Part shown: positions 41,813 through 50,368 of the stretch, piece by piece
Layout of the letters: each line of letters begins with the position of its first letter
Position numbering within the stretch: position 1 is the stretch's first letter
DNA from: AR12 sp036265915
GTDB taxonomy: Bacteria; Methylomirabilota; Methylomirabilia; Rokubacteriales; CSP1-6
Assembly (NCBI GenBank): GCA_036265915.1
Contig: DATAOC010000145.1
Location: forward strand, 14,152 to 78,151
Direction: 5' to 3'
DNA length: 64,000 nt
The notes under the pieces: model-generated
Database searches by the model: none
What the model was told of the DNA's origin: nothing
The model's input: the letters and a program-made list of their open reading frames with translations, nothing else
Position numbers and translations under genes: made by a program

Positions 41813-42859
41813 ATGCTTGCGATCCTTTCGAGCGCGTTCCAATACGGAGGCGTCACGGAAACCTCGCGCAACGACGAAGTCGGCGACTATGAGGCACTCG
41901 CGAACAGCGCGTGCATGCGACGCATCGACGCGACCGTGAGTCGCGTCGCATCGACCGACGTGACCGTACTAATCACCGGTGAGAGCGGCGTCGGCAAGGA
42001 GCTCGTGGCCCGCACGCTGCATCGGCGATCCAGCCGGCGTAACGGTCCGTTCGTGAAGGTGAACTGTGCCGCGCTGCCGGTGGAGCTGTTCGAAAGCGAG
42101 GTCTTCGGGCATGAGCGTGGCGCCTTCACGGGTGCCGATCACCAGACGAAGGGCAAGTTCGAGCAGGCCGACACCGGGACGATCTTTCTCGACGAGATCA
42201 GCGAGATGGCGCCGTCGGCGCAGGCGAAATTGCTCCAGGTTCTCGAGGACCGCGAGTTCGCTCGACTCGGAGCGGACCGGGCCATCCGGGTCGACGTGCG
42301 GATCATCGCCGCGAGCAACCGCGATCTGGAGAAATACGTCGGACAGGGCGGTTTTCGCGAGGATCTTTTCTACCGCCTCAACGTGGTCCACGTCCGCATC
42401 CCACCGCTGCGCGAGCGAACGGAAGAAATCCCAGCGCTCGTCCACCATTTTCTCGGGTACTACGCCGCCCTGCATCAACGCACGGCGCTACGCCTGTCCG
42501 CAGCGACGCTCGAGAAGCTGCGACGCTACAGCTGGCCCGGCAACGTGCGACAGCTGCAGAACGCCGTCCAGCGCATGGTGATCCAGGACAGCGAAGCGGT
42601 CGTCACCGAGCTGCGCGAGCCGGCCGTCCGCGTGCCGTCGGACCGCGCGGAATCCGAAGCGGCGCCTCTTGACGTCGAGTCGGTCGGTCTCCGGGAAGTC
42701 GTGCGACGCGTGGCTGAGGCCACAGAACGCGACGCGCTCCAAGGCATGCTGGAGCGCGTGCGCTGGCGCCGCGCCGAGGCCGCGCGGCGTCTCCGGATCA
42801 GCGAGCGCACGCTTCGCGAGAAGATCCGACACTACGGGCTCGATCGGGTGAACGACTAG
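41813..42859 (+). CDS. Sigma-54-dependent transcriptional activator without sensor domain
   Basis: About 348 residues. The AAA+ domain has Walker A TGESGVGKELVA, the sigma-54-contact loop GAFTGADH, Walker B GTIFLDEISEM and arginine-finger region LREDLFYRLNVVHVRIPPLR-like sequence. A Fis-type helix-turn-helix ends the protein (RRAEAARRLRISERTLREKI). The N-terminal part before the ATPase (about 40 residues) is too short for a receiver, GAF or PAS domain, so activity must be controlled by expression or a partner. ATG 41813 is tentative; ATG 41756 is an alternative. There is no clear ribosome-binding site. Confidence 0.87.
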   Translation: MLAILSSAFQYGGVTETSRNDEVGDYEALANSACMRRIDATVSRVASTDVTVLITGESGVGKELVARTLHRRSSRRNGPFVKVNCAALPVELFESEVFGHERGAFTGADHQTKGKFEQADTGTIFLDEISEMAPSAQAKLLQVLEDREFARLGADRAIRVDVRIIAASNRDLEKYVGQGGFREDLFYRLNVVHVRIPPLRERTEEIPALVHHFLGYYAALHQRTALRLSAATLEKLRRYSWPGNVRQLQNAVQRMVIQDSEAVVTELREPAVRVPSDRAESEAAPLDVESVGLREVVRRVAEATERDALQGMLERVRWRRAEAARRLRISERTLREKIRHYGLDRVND

Positions 42860-43443
42860 CGCGTTGACCGAGGCCGACCTGTGCGGCCGGCTAAGGGCCG
42901 CCTGCAACATCGCCATACCAACTCCGGTGGCACGCCGCTGGTTTTCTGCAAACGATTCCTCACGGTGTCTGACAATGCAGCGCCATCGTTCATGTCGGTG
43001 ATTGGCACACCGCGTGCGCCGGTCGGTTCGACATGATCGCAAGCATGGTCCGCGATGCGCCGCTGAAACGTTCCGTGGCGATCGGGCTGATGTTGCTCGC
43101 GCTCGACCTCGATTTGGAGATGCCAGGTCTTAGCAAGGGTCCGGCCGACCCTGCCGACATCGGCACTCGCTGTGCGGTGATGGCGGGGCGAGCCGATCGC
43201 GCGTACCTGCCATGTGCACAGGAGGCGCCAGGGTCGTCCGCGGTGATCGGAGGCCGAGAAGGCGGCGTCGTGGATCAACTGCGCCGTGAGCGCAGTGGAG
43301 AGCCCCACGGCGCTCAGCGCTATCCGGTTCGACGGCGCTGACGTCGTCGCAGGCACGTTTCTGCGCGGACACTAAGCGGTGCACGTAGCATCAACCGGCG
43401 GCCGGCGGTTTCATCGATGGCCGCTTCCAGCAACGGGTGAGTC
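42860..43443. other. 584-nt stretch without a supportable gene
   Basis: Short open frames exist on both strands (e.g. 43033-43341 on +), but none shows a family motif, a ribosome-binding site and coherent codon bias together. I searched by eye for a sigma-54 promoter (GG-N10-GC) ahead of the secreted protein gene at 43444 and found no convincing one. Confidence 0.5.
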
Positions 43444-44808
43444 ATGAGAATCCTCACCAGCGCTCTGACCGCGGCGGTCGTCCTGATGCACGGGCTCGCT
43501 GCCACCGCGCAGCCGCTTCGGCAACCCGCTGCCACGCGAGGCGGAAGCCCAGCAGGCGGTAACTCGAACACGAACACACTCAGCACGGGAAGTAATACCA
43601 GCACGAACGCGAACAGCAATTCGCAATTCCTGTCCGGTAGCAACACGGGCGTCAACAACGGGGCGCTCGACGTGTACGCCGGGTCCGATCCGTACCAGGG
43701 CATCGTCCTGGAAGGCTCGGTGAACTTGCCGCAGCTCCCCGGGGTGCCATCAGCACCCAGCAACTTCAGCCAGCCGTACAAGCCCGACACCTTCATCAAC
43801 ACGCCGGTTTTCTTGCCGAGAGAAATGACGCTGAGCGAGGCGAAGGCATGTCGGAGCGCGAAGTCGAGTTGGTATGGCGGCGCACGCGACGACGAAGCGC
43901 CGGCGATCAAGCTCTTTTACGCTCGCAAGCCGGAATCCGGGCCCGATGCGATCACGATGGCGAGTTACGTGGGGACGGCGATGGTCACGACCTCCGACGG
44001 TCCCTTCATCGCGGCCCTGTGCGAAGCGGCATATCGGGCGATGCGCAAAGGTGCGACGGCCGGCATGGTGGAATTCAGCATCCGACCCAAGAACACGATG
44101 TTCGGTATCGGTTTCGGCGCGTCTGGCGGCGCTACCGGCTTGCCCGCCGCCGGCGCACATCCGTACGCCATCGCGGGCACGCTCGGTTTCGGCACCGGAT
44201 GGTCTAATCAGCGGGTCGAGGGCGAGGTCGTGCTCCAGCTCACCGCGGTCCGTGAGCCAGAAGCTACGTCGACCTCGGAGTCGGGCGCCCCCGCGGCCGC
44301 GAGTGGTTCCTCGAGTTCTTTGCCCGCGTCCGAGCCATTGCCGGCGAGCGAGGCGCCGGCACCGAGAGGAGAAGCGACCGTCTTAGAGCCATCGGCATCC
44401 TCCGCGGCCGGCGTGCAGGTCTTGCTGACCGCGTCCCGAGCGGCGCGGCCGCCCCGCGTGGCGACCTACCACTCCCCGAAAGCGCTCACAAAGCTCCAGA
44501 AAGGGCAGTCGAAGGAATTCGTTTTCGAGCTCTTCGGCACGGCCTTCGTCGAGCAGGATGGCAAGGTCGTCGAAGTGCAGGGCATCCGATTGCGCGGCTC
44601 GCGGAAGTCGAAGACGGACACCCGAGTCGAGATCGGCGAGGTGAGCCTCGCCGATGGCAACGACGATGCCGCGCCCTACTGGTTCCTATTCGAAGACAAC
44701 CGTCTCGTGGCGTGGCGTCGCGCCGAACAATCGAGCGCGGCCGCCAACAGCGCCGAGTTGCGTCCGCCGCAGGTCGAAGCCAGGGTCTCTTCTGGCCGCG
44801 GGCGATGA
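43444..44808 (+). CDS. Asn/Ser-rich secreted protein, unknown
   Basis: 454 residues. The signal peptide ends at AATAQ. An Asn/Ser/Thr/Gly-rich stretch follows (about residues 38-75: GGNSNTNTLSTGSNTSTNAN and SNSQFLSGSNTGVNNG). A folded middle part (about 110-270) contains ACRSAKSSWYGG and GFGASGGATG. A Ser/Ala/Pro-rich linker is followed by a C-terminal domain with QKGQSKEFVFELFGTAFVEQ. The N-rich tract resembles that of the gene at 44909. No family is recognised; a surface or aggregation-prone (amyloid-like) protein is conceivable but unproven. Confidence 0.72.
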   Translation: MRILTSALTAAVVLMHGLAATAQPLRQPAATRGGSPAGGNSNTNTLSTGSNTSTNANSNSQFLSGSNTGVNNGALDVYAGSDPYQGIVLEGSVNLPQLPGVPSAPSNFSQPYKPDTFINTPVFLPREMTLSEAKACRSAKSSWYGGARDDEAPAIKLFYARKPESGPDAITMASYVGTAMVTTSDGPFIAALCEAAYRAMRKGATAGMVEFSIRPKNTMFGIGFGASGGATGLPAAGAHPYAIAGTLGFGTGWSNQRVEGEVVLQLTAVREPEATSTSESGAPAAASGSSSSLPASEPLPASEAPAPRGEATVLEPSASSAAGVQVLLTASRAARPPRVATYHSPKALTKLQKGQSKEFVFELFGTAFVEQDGKVVEVQGIRLRGSRKSKTDTRVEIGEVSLADGNDDAAPYWFLFEDNRLVAWRRAEQSSAAANSAELRPPQVEARVSSGRGR

Positions 44809-44837
44809 GCCACCGGCATCTGCGTGCGGCGCAGCCG

Positions 44838-44882
44838 CTGCCGGCGGCCCGAGGCGGGCGTCATGGAGGCGCCCGCCGGCAG
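44838..44882 (+). terminator. Strong hairpin between the two Asn-rich protein genes
   Basis: CTGCCGGCGG (44838-44847) pairs perfectly with CCGCCGGCAG (44873-44882). An internal GGCGGGCG/CGCCCGCC pairing competes with it. There is no T tract, so it may be an attenuator or mRNA-stabilising structure rather than a full terminator. Confidence 0.4.
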
Positions 44883-44908
44883 TGCACACGATGAGCGAGG
44901 AGGCGTTG

Positions 44909-45373
44909 ATGAAAACGCTCGTGATGTCGACTGGCATCCTGATCATCGCGGCCACACTGATGACCGGGCCGAGCCCGGTCTCGGCCCAGCACTCGAGCGC
45001 GGAGGAGTTTCGTCGTGCTGAGCTGTTGCGCGCCGTTCCGCTCAAACGCAGCACGGACATCGATCTCGCGGCCGCCCGGGCCGATGCCCAGGCGAAGGCC
45101 AACGGCAAGCAGAGCACCGACGTCGATGTCGACAACAAGCTCTCACAAAAGCAGGCGGCCATCGGCATCGGCCACGGCGGCAACAGCAAGGTCGATGTCA
45201 AGAACAAGAGCGCGAACGTCAACAAGAACGCGCTGACAAACACGAATACGCTCACGACGGGCGACATCACCAACGTCCTCAAGACGGGCGACATCGTGAA
45301 CTCCAACGTGAACGAGAACAAGCAGGTGCAGTCGGCCGGTGTGCCCTTGCTGAAGGGCGTGAGAATCCGCTAA
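44909..45373 (+). CDS. Asn-rich secreted protein with repetitive C-terminus, unknown
   Basis: 154 residues. Signal peptide: LVMSTGILIIAATLMTGPSP ending VSAQ. The mature part has repeated charged/Asn-rich units: STDIDLAAARADAQAKANGK, STDVDVDNKLSQKQ, NVNKNALTNTNTLTTGDI, then TGDI again and NSNVNENKQVQS. The alternation of Asn with branched residues suggests a beta-solenoid or fibre-like fold. ATG 44909 is preferred over 44891 because GGAGG (44899-44903) stands 5 nt before it. It follows the related gene at 43444 and probably works with it. Confidence 0.7.
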   Translation: MKTLVMSTGILIIAATLMTGPSPVSAQHSSAEEFRRAELLRAVPLKRSTDIDLAAARADAQAKANGKQSTDVDVDNKLSQKQAAIGIGHGGNSKVDVKNKSANVNKNALTNTNTLTTGDITNVLKTGDIVNSNVNENKQVQSAGVPLLKGVRIR

Positions 45374-45383
45374 ACGCCGCCGA

Positions 45384-45422
45384 TGGAGCCGGCCTCGCTC
45401 TCGCGGGCGGGGCCGGCTTCCA
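45384..45422 (+). terminator. Hairpin after the Asn-rich gene pair
   Basis: TGGAGCCGGCC (45384-45394) pairs with GGCCGGCTTCCA (45411-45422), with one bulged T and a 16-nt loop. It lies 10 nt after the stop at 45373 and lacks a T tract. Confidence 0.45.
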
Positions 45423-45547
45423 TGCGGCGCGGCAGCTGGCCTGCTCCGGGGCGATGTCACGGGCCGCACGGTGCAGGCGAATCTCACTAAGGCTCGGCGG
45501 GCAGCCGGCTTAAGGACAACGGCATATCGCATGCAGCTGCTGCGGGG

Positions 45548-45772
45548 ATGGACAGCAGGAGTCGCTTGATCGACGGTATATGGCACCGTCGCGAGCCGAC
45601 ATGCGTCTGGTGCTTGGCGAAGGCAACTGGCGTGACGATCGAAGCGGCAGTACTAGCGAACCAAGACGCGCTGGTACGCAAGATTTTCGATCGGAGCATT
45701 GGCGCCTGTTCGGAGTGCCATAACACGAGCGTCCTGTGGCATCCGCCGGTGACTCACCGAACGGCTTCGTGA
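45548..45772 (+). CDS. Tiny double-CxxC protein (putative zinc ribbon)
   Basis: 74 residues: CVWCLAKATGVTIEAAVLAN, then GACSECHNTSVLWHP 32 residues after the first pair. The pattern C-x2-C-(L/V)-(A/V)-x-x-T ... G-x-C-x2-C-x(3)-V is shared with 37128-37463 and, more loosely, 45848-46096. The presumed zinc ribbon makes up nearly the whole protein. The upstream ribosome-binding site is weak. Role unknown. Confidence 0.5.
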   Translation: MDSRSRLIDGIWHRREPTCVWCLAKATGVTIEAAVLANQDALVRKIFDRSIGACSECHNTSVLWHPPVTHRTAS

Positions 45773-45847
45773 CCCGTCCGGCATTTCGTGACCAAGCCGC
45801 ATAACGGACCAAGCTGGTAACGCGGGGCTCGTTCGTCGCCGCGCAGT

Positions 45848-46096
45848 TCAGCTCGTCTGCGCACAACGCCGTACATGGGCGGTCAGCTCGACTGTCCGCC
45901 GACATGTGTAGCATTCTCCCCGCTGGCGCCCGAAGCCCGCTTCGGCGGCGAGCGAGAGGGCTGCCGCTTTACACTCAGCGAGGCTGACGCGAAGCCGAAG
46001 AGCCAGGCAGGCGTCACAGTGTGCGAACGGGCGCTGTTGTTGGAGAAGCTTTCGAATATCGCAGATGGCGTCACGCCGCGGAACCGGTCGAGGCAT
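45848..46096 (-). CDS. Tiny double-CxxC protein (putative zinc ribbon)
   Basis: 82 residues. CDACLALRLRVSLAECKAAA and GECYTCRRTVELTAHV carry two CxxC pairs about 32 residues apart, the same spacing as in the tiny proteins at 37128 and 45548. This strand is preferred over overlapping frames on + because only it shows this recurring pattern. The ATG at 46096 is tentative and has no strong ribosome-binding site. Confidence 0.48.
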   Translation of the reverse strand: MPRPVPRRDAICDIRKLLQQQRPFAHCDACLALRLRVSLAECKAAALSLAAEAGFGRQRGECYTCRRTVELTAHVRRCAQTS

Positions 46097-46704
46097 ATCC
46101 GGCGCTCGCTGGTAAATCGGGCGCCCTCGGAAGTCGAGGCGGGCGCGAGCCTACTCCGGTGAGCACGTAAATACAAGCGGCAAGCCGATAGGCCCCAATG
46201 TCGCTCAGGCTACGTTGTTGGAATACGGAGATTTAGGAGAGGTCACGATGCTTTTTACGCGGGCGCGCGGCAAATCTCGGCTCGGCACCGGTTCGCCGGG
46301 ACTCCGTTTGGTGTGGGCGCGTCGCACGGGGCAGGTGGACCCGCGCCCCCGCAGATACAAAACAGGAGGGAGTCCGGCGAGCCGCGATCGGTCGCTGTGG
46401 CGATGTGTGGCGGAACAGCACCGACAGCCGCAGATTACATGGGCCAAGGGGCGGGCCGCGCTGTAAGTGCCGACCCTCTCGTCGCCGGACGGCTCGCTGG
46501 CTCGTCGGGGATGACTGTCAATCCGTTTGTCCGCGAAGAGCCAGCCTTCGTCGTCCGGCGGTCAGCGCCTGTCGCGCAGCGAGCGTGTGCAGGCCTCTAC
46601 CAGCATTCGTTCCGGAATTACCCGACGAGCGGAGCAAGCCGAGCTCCAAGTCAGCCCGTTCCCTGTGCCGATGATCCGGCATTCCGCTTGCGGTGTCCGT
46701 CGCC
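46097..46704. other. 608-nt stretch without a firm gene
   Basis: The best candidate is a 72-codon frame at 46248-46466 (+), whose ATG is preceded by AGGAGAGG, but its product (Arg-rich, no motif) matches nothing I know. Other frames on both strands look like shadows. I see no repeat, RNA or mobile element. Confidence 0.4.
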
Positions 46705-47538
46705 ATGAGCGGTGCGAGAATGTCGCTGCTCTCTCCTCCCTCCTTCACGGAAGCGCGGCTATACCTCCGGCAGAACGGTCCGTGGCGGTCATTGGCCAAG
46801 TTCGTGGGCGGGTACATCGCGGGATGGCAACGGTGGTATGTCACCCTCGAGAGCCTGGCGGCATGCGCCGAGAGCGTTCCAGCCACAGACGCCATCGAAT
46901 TTCGCTTCGCGCGCGTCAGTGACCTGCCGCGCATGCAGCGCTTCATGGTCCGGATGGCGCCCTCAGTACTGCGCGCGTGGCTCGGCCCGGACTACTTCTT
47001 CTTCGTTGCGTTGATCAATGATGAGCCGGTGTCATACCGCTGCCTGTCTCGCCGCATCCATCCGGGTGTCTCGGAAGTCATTCACCTGAGGCCCGACCAA
47101 CTGTTCATGGTCGACGAGTACACCACTCCGGAGTTTCGGAGACGCGGCATTACGCGAGGCCTTGCCGCCGGGATGCTTCCTGTGCTGCAGGAGTTGGGGA
47201 TCCGAGAGGTCTTGGGCGTTCATCGGATCGACAATCACGACACCATCGCCGCTATCCGGAAAAAAGGCATTCCGCGGGTCGGCACGATCCACCGGTGCCG
47301 CATCTTCTGGCATGTGTGGTTCAAGTACGAGGCGCATCCGACGAATCCTGATCGTCTCGGCGCCGGGTTAGGCGGCTGGTCCAGCGGGGCGGAATCTAGG
47401 CGGCGCGCCGCCGGCGTGGCCGCCGTCGCCCGGCGGCTTCAGGCCGCGCAGCTGGCTTGGTCGTCTCCCGCCCGATACGTTTCTCGAGCTGCCGCAAGCG
47501 ATCGTCGAGTCGGCGCACCTCGGCGGCCAGCCCGGTGA
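46705..47538 (+). CDS. GNAT-like acetyltransferase domain protein
   Basis: About 277 residues. After an N-terminal helical part comes a GNAT-like core: IEFRFARVSDLPRMQRFMVR, YFFFVALINDEPVSYRCLSR, then VDEYTTPEFRRRGITRGLAA (the acetyl-CoA-binding RRxGI/G block) and VLGVHRIDNHDTIAAIRKKG (N-x-x-x-x-x-x-x-K-x-G). The last 45 or so residues are Arg/Ala-rich and overlap the convergent PhaE-like gene, so the stop may belong to a frame extended by high GC. The start is uncertain (ATG 46705 or GTG 46693). Confidence 0.68.
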   Translation: MSGARMSLLSPPSFTEARLYLRQNGPWRSLAKFVGGYIAGWQRWYVTLESLAACAESVPATDAIEFRFARVSDLPRMQRFMVRMAPSVLRAWLGPDYFFFVALINDEPVSYRCLSRRIHPGVSEVIHLRPDQLFMVDEYTTPEFRRRGITRGLAAGMLPVLQELGIREVLGVHRIDNHDTIAAIRKKGIPRVGTIHRCRIFWHVWFKYEAHPTNPDRLGAGLGGWSSGAESRRRAAGVAAVARRLQAAQLAWSSPARYVSRAAASDRRVGAPRRPAR

Positions 47539-47785
47539 GGTCCTTGTCCGGCACCGGAGGCGGTGCGGGATTGCCGGTGAAGGCGGTCTGCGTCTTGAGC
47601 CATTGCTCGATGGATATGCCGAGGAGTTGCGCGAAATCATCGGTGGCCATGACCTCGCTCAACGCGCGCGACCAGGCCTCGATGCTGTGATCGAGCACGC
47701 GCTTGGAGTGCGCCATCACTTCGGGACTGACGGGCGTGCGGGCCAAGATCTCGGCCCAGTATTCGATGAGAGAATCGCCTGCCAT
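47396..47785 (-). CDS. Short PhaE/phasin-like protein with Arg-rich tail
   Basis: 129 residues. The amphipathic helix region LIEYWAEILARTPVSPEVMA and IEAWSRALSEVMATDDFAQL is followed by a GNPAPPPVPDKDLTGLAAEV segment and a coiled coil LDDRLRQLEKRIG. The latter resembles the C-terminus of PhaE, the partner subunit of class III PHA synthase. The tail is strongly basic (GRRRPRRRRAA), as in PHA-granule proteins that bind DNA. It sits 2 nt downstream of phaC on the same strand, which supports a PHA role. It is much shorter than standard PhaE. Confidence 0.65.
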   Translation of the reverse strand: MAGDSLIEYWAEILARTPVSPEVMAHSKRVLDHSIEAWSRALSEVMATDDFAQLLGISIEQWLKTQTAFTGNPAPPPVPDKDLTGLAAEVRRLDDRLRQLEKRIGRETTKPAARPEAAGRRRPRRRRAA

Positions 47786-47787
47786 CG

Positions 47788-48912
47788 TTACCGCCTTCTC
47801 CGGTGCTTGGACGAGTCGCCGTCCGCCTCCGCGCTGCGCCTCGAGTCCGCCGCCGGCCCCGAGCGCTTCGCCAGCCAGTCCGACACGCGCGGCCAGCACG
47901 TGTGCATCGCGCCTCGGCCTGCGATCAGCGAGATGTGACCGCCGGGGAGCTCGATGTACTCCTTGTCGGTGCTGCCGACGGCGTCGACCAGGGCACGTAC
48001 GCACCCCGGCGGGGCGATGTAATCCTGGGCGGCGCCCACCGCCAGCAGCGAGCACGTGATCGTATGAAGCCGCGACGTACGGCCGCCGTATCGAAGCTCA
48101 CCGCGATAGAGCTTGTTGTCCTGGTAGAAGTCGCGGACCCATTGACGGAAGAACGCGCCGGGCACCGGGACGTATTCGTTGGCCCACGTGTTCAGCGCGG
48201 TGAAGGTCTCGACGTACTGATCGTTCCACAGATTCCAGCACAGGTTCAGATACGTCGAGGCATCAGCGGTCGGCCTGATCAGCTTGAACCCGGCCCGGAT
48301 GACGTGCGCCGGCACCGAGCCGCCGAGGCCGGCGACCACGCGATCGACGTCGAAGTATTTCCGCTGCAACCAGAGGCCGAAGAGGCCGCTCTGGGAAAAA
48401 TCGATCGGCCCCGCCATGTCGATGAAATTCTTGACCGGTATGTCGGGGTCCGCCGCGATGAACGCGGCGGAGAGCGGAGCGCCCATGCAGTAGCCGAGCA
48501 CGCTCAGCTCGCTCGCGCCGGACGTCTGGAGCACGGCCCGGGTCATGGACGGCAGGATGGTCGTGACGCAGTGTTCGAGCGTGAGCTCGCCGTCGTCCGG
48601 TCCAAATGCACCCCAATCGAGCAAGTAGAAGTCGAAGCCTCGTTGCGTCATGTGCTCGACGAAGCTTGCTCCCGGAAGCAGATCGAAGATGTACGGTCGG
48701 CTGATTCCCAGATTGGGGACGAAGAGGAGCGGCGTCTCGTGAGAGCGCCGCCCCTCGTAGCAGTACAGCCGCGCCGTGCCGCTCGCCGCCACCTCGCGGC
48801 GTCGTGCCTGCCCGACTTTCGGTCTACGGCCGCCAGACGTCATGGCCGCCGCGTTTTGCATACGGCGGACATGGCGCTCGAGTTCCGCCTGCCACGGTGC
48901 CACGTCCGTCAA
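47788..48912 (-). CDS. phaC: Polyhydroxyalkanoate synthase, class III PhaC-like
   Basis: 374 residues, alpha/beta hydrolase fold. The lipase-like box has cysteine as nucleophile, LGYCMGAPLSAAF (about residue 150). The catalytic Asp is probably in DYIAPPGC and the His in LPGGHISLIAG. TPLLFVPNLGISRPYIFDL and FDFYLLDWGAFGPDD are typical of the PhaC N-terminal core. It polymerises hydroxyacyl-CoA into storage polyester. The length fits class III/IV, which need PhaE or PhaR; a short PhaE-like gene follows and a phasin gene precedes it (3-nt gap). Confidence 0.9.
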   Translation of the reverse strand: MTDVAPWQAELERHVRRMQNAAAMTSGGRRPKVGQARRREVAASGTARLYCYEGRRSHETPLLFVPNLGISRPYIFDLLPGASFVEHMTQRGFDFYLLDWGAFGPDDGELTLEHCVTTILPSMTRAVLQTSGASELSVLGYCMGAPLSAAFIAADPDIPVKNFIDMAGPIDFSQSGLFGLWLQRKYFDVDRVVAGLGGSVPAHVIRAGFKLIRPTADASTYLNLCWNLWNDQYVETFTALNTWANEYVPVPGAFFRQWVRDFYQDNKLYRGELRYGGRTSRLHTITCSLLAVGAAQDYIAPPGCVRALVDAVGSTDKEYIELPGGHISLIAGRGAMHTCWPRVSDWLAKRSGPAADSRRSAEADGDSSKHRRRR

Positions 48913-48915
48913 CGA

Positions 48916-49410
48916 CTAGGCGGCATCCTTCACCCGTGATGCCGCCGCCGTGAGCGCCTGCTCGATCTTCGTGCCGGCGTGCTGCGTGGATGACTGCAGC
49001 CGGCTCACCGACTGAGTCACGGCCTCCGACGTTTCATTCATCACATCGAGCGCCTTGCGCGCGCCTTCCATGCTCTCCTGGCACACCGACTGATACCAGC
49101 GCATAGGATCCTTGAAGGCCTCGGGCCACGACATTTGAGCGCGCAGGCCGGCCTCGTGGCCCTCACGCAGTATGTCCAGCGTTCGTTGCTGCAACTGCAT
49201 GAAGAGCCGCGTGCTTTCTTGCCACGTCTCCATCGAGAGTCCCATGAACTCGTTCAGGACGCGCTGATTCGCTTCGGTCAGCGCGGCCGTGGTCTGCGCG
49301 CCACGATCCGCCAGCTTCGTCACCACTTTCGCCGCTTGTTGCGTCGACTCTTGCATCCGTCGATTCGCCTCGGACGCCACGCGCTGAGCCTGTCCCTTCG
49401 GTTCGTCCAT
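48916..49410 (-). CDS. Phasin family protein
   Basis: 164 residues, all-helical. EPKGQAQRVASEANRRMQES and LTEANQRVLNEFMGLSMETW match the phasin layout, then SWPEAFKDPMRWYQSVCQES and a Ser/Thr/Ala-rich helix to the end. Phasins coat PHA granules. AGGGGAAG stands just upstream of ATG 49410. It is the first gene of the phasin-phaC-phaE-like operon. Confidence 0.82.
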   Translation of the reverse strand: MDEPKGQAQRVASEANRRMQESTQQAAKVVTKLADRGAQTTAALTEANQRVLNEFMGLSMETWQESTRLFMQLQQRTLDILREGHEAGLRAQMSWPEAFKDPMRWYQSVCQESMEGARKALDVMNETSEAVTQSVSRLQSSTQHAGTKIEQALTAAASRVKDAA

Positions 49411-49632
49411 TTTGCTTCCCCTCTTACGTCGTCTGCTCATTTGTTGTCGCTGGAGTGTTCAAGCTCACCGTCGAAGGCTACTCCCGCGGAACTTCGCAGA
49501 GCAAGCACCATGAACGCGCCGAGGCTATTTCAGACTGTTTGACGATTGTTCAATGCCGACGGGACGACCGGCACCGGCCTCCGAGCCGGCAGTATGGCCA
49601 GAGCGTCGCTTCCGTCACCGCGACGTGCGACG

Positions 49633-50079
49633 TCAGCCGGCGAGTCGCGCGGGGTCGCGCGGGCGGGGCCGCAAGAGCAGAGTCTCGGCGATGCCGAGGA
49701 AGCGCGGCGTGTCGATGGGCTTCTCGAAGTGCGCATCGAACGCGTGGGCGACGTCACGCTGCCTGAGGAAGTCTCCTGGATAGGCGGTGACGGCGATGGC
49801 GGGGATGTTGCCGCTCGTGTCGTCGTGGAGCCGCAGCCAGCGCATGAGCTCGACACCCGTCTCGCGCGGCATCCGGAAGTCGCAGACGATCAGGTCAGGC
49901 GCTCGGCGGTGAAGGTGTGCGCGCGCGTGAGCGGCTGACGGCGCGCGCAAGACTTCGGCGCCGCAGAAGGTCAGGAGCTCGAACAGAAAGTCCAGGCTGT
50001 CGTCGTGGTCGTCGACGACCAGGATGGTGCGTCCGGTGAAGTCCGGGAATCCGAATCGGTCTGCGGCCAGGCGCACCAT
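49633..50079 (-). CDS. Single-domain response regulator
   Basis: 148 residues. The receiver domain starts at TILVVDDHDDSLDFLFELLT; the phospho-acceptor Asp is in DLIVCDFRMPRETGVELM, the Thr in AIAVTAYPGD and the Lys in AHFEKPIDTPRF. There is no output domain. It is the second orphan receiver in the window (the other is at 37871). No cognate kinase is adjacent. ATG 50079 has a poor ribosome-binding site. Confidence 0.85.
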   Translation of the reverse strand: MVRLAADRFGFPDFTGRTILVVDDHDDSLDFLFELLTFCGAEVLRAPSAAHARAHLHRRAPDLIVCDFRMPRETGVELMRWLRLHDDTSGNIPAIAVTAYPGDFLRQRDVAHAFDAHFEKPIDTPRFLGIAETLLLRPRPRDPARLAG

Positions 50080-50368
50080 CAAGCAGGTACCCCTCAGCAA
50101 GTGCGGTACCAGCCGGTCGAGTCGGCAAATGAGGCACTTGGTACTTCTACGTATGCCGGCTGAGAAGACTTTTACCCATTCGGGGCGGTAGCCCCCGGCT
50201 CCATGCCGTCGCTCGCAGCGCCATGTTGCCGTGATCGCTGCTCCAGAAGTGGCCCGCGAGGTCGTACGGACCACTCTGGCCGTCGATGACAAGGACGCGC
50301 GCGCCGACGGTCTTGGCGTCCCGACGGCTTTGCGCGGAGGAACGCGCCGCGGTACGGTGCGGAGCAGC

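Noticed and set aside
46248..46466. 72-codon frame with a good ribosome-binding site
   Set aside because: The product is Arg-rich without motif or family resemblance; noted under the gap entry but not called as a gene.
50147..50320. Minus-strand stretch reading RVLVIDGQSG, like the beginning of a receiver domain
   Set aside because: The acidic pocket and all later receiver motifs are missing. It may be a decayed fragment upstream of the response regulator, but the evidence is too thin.
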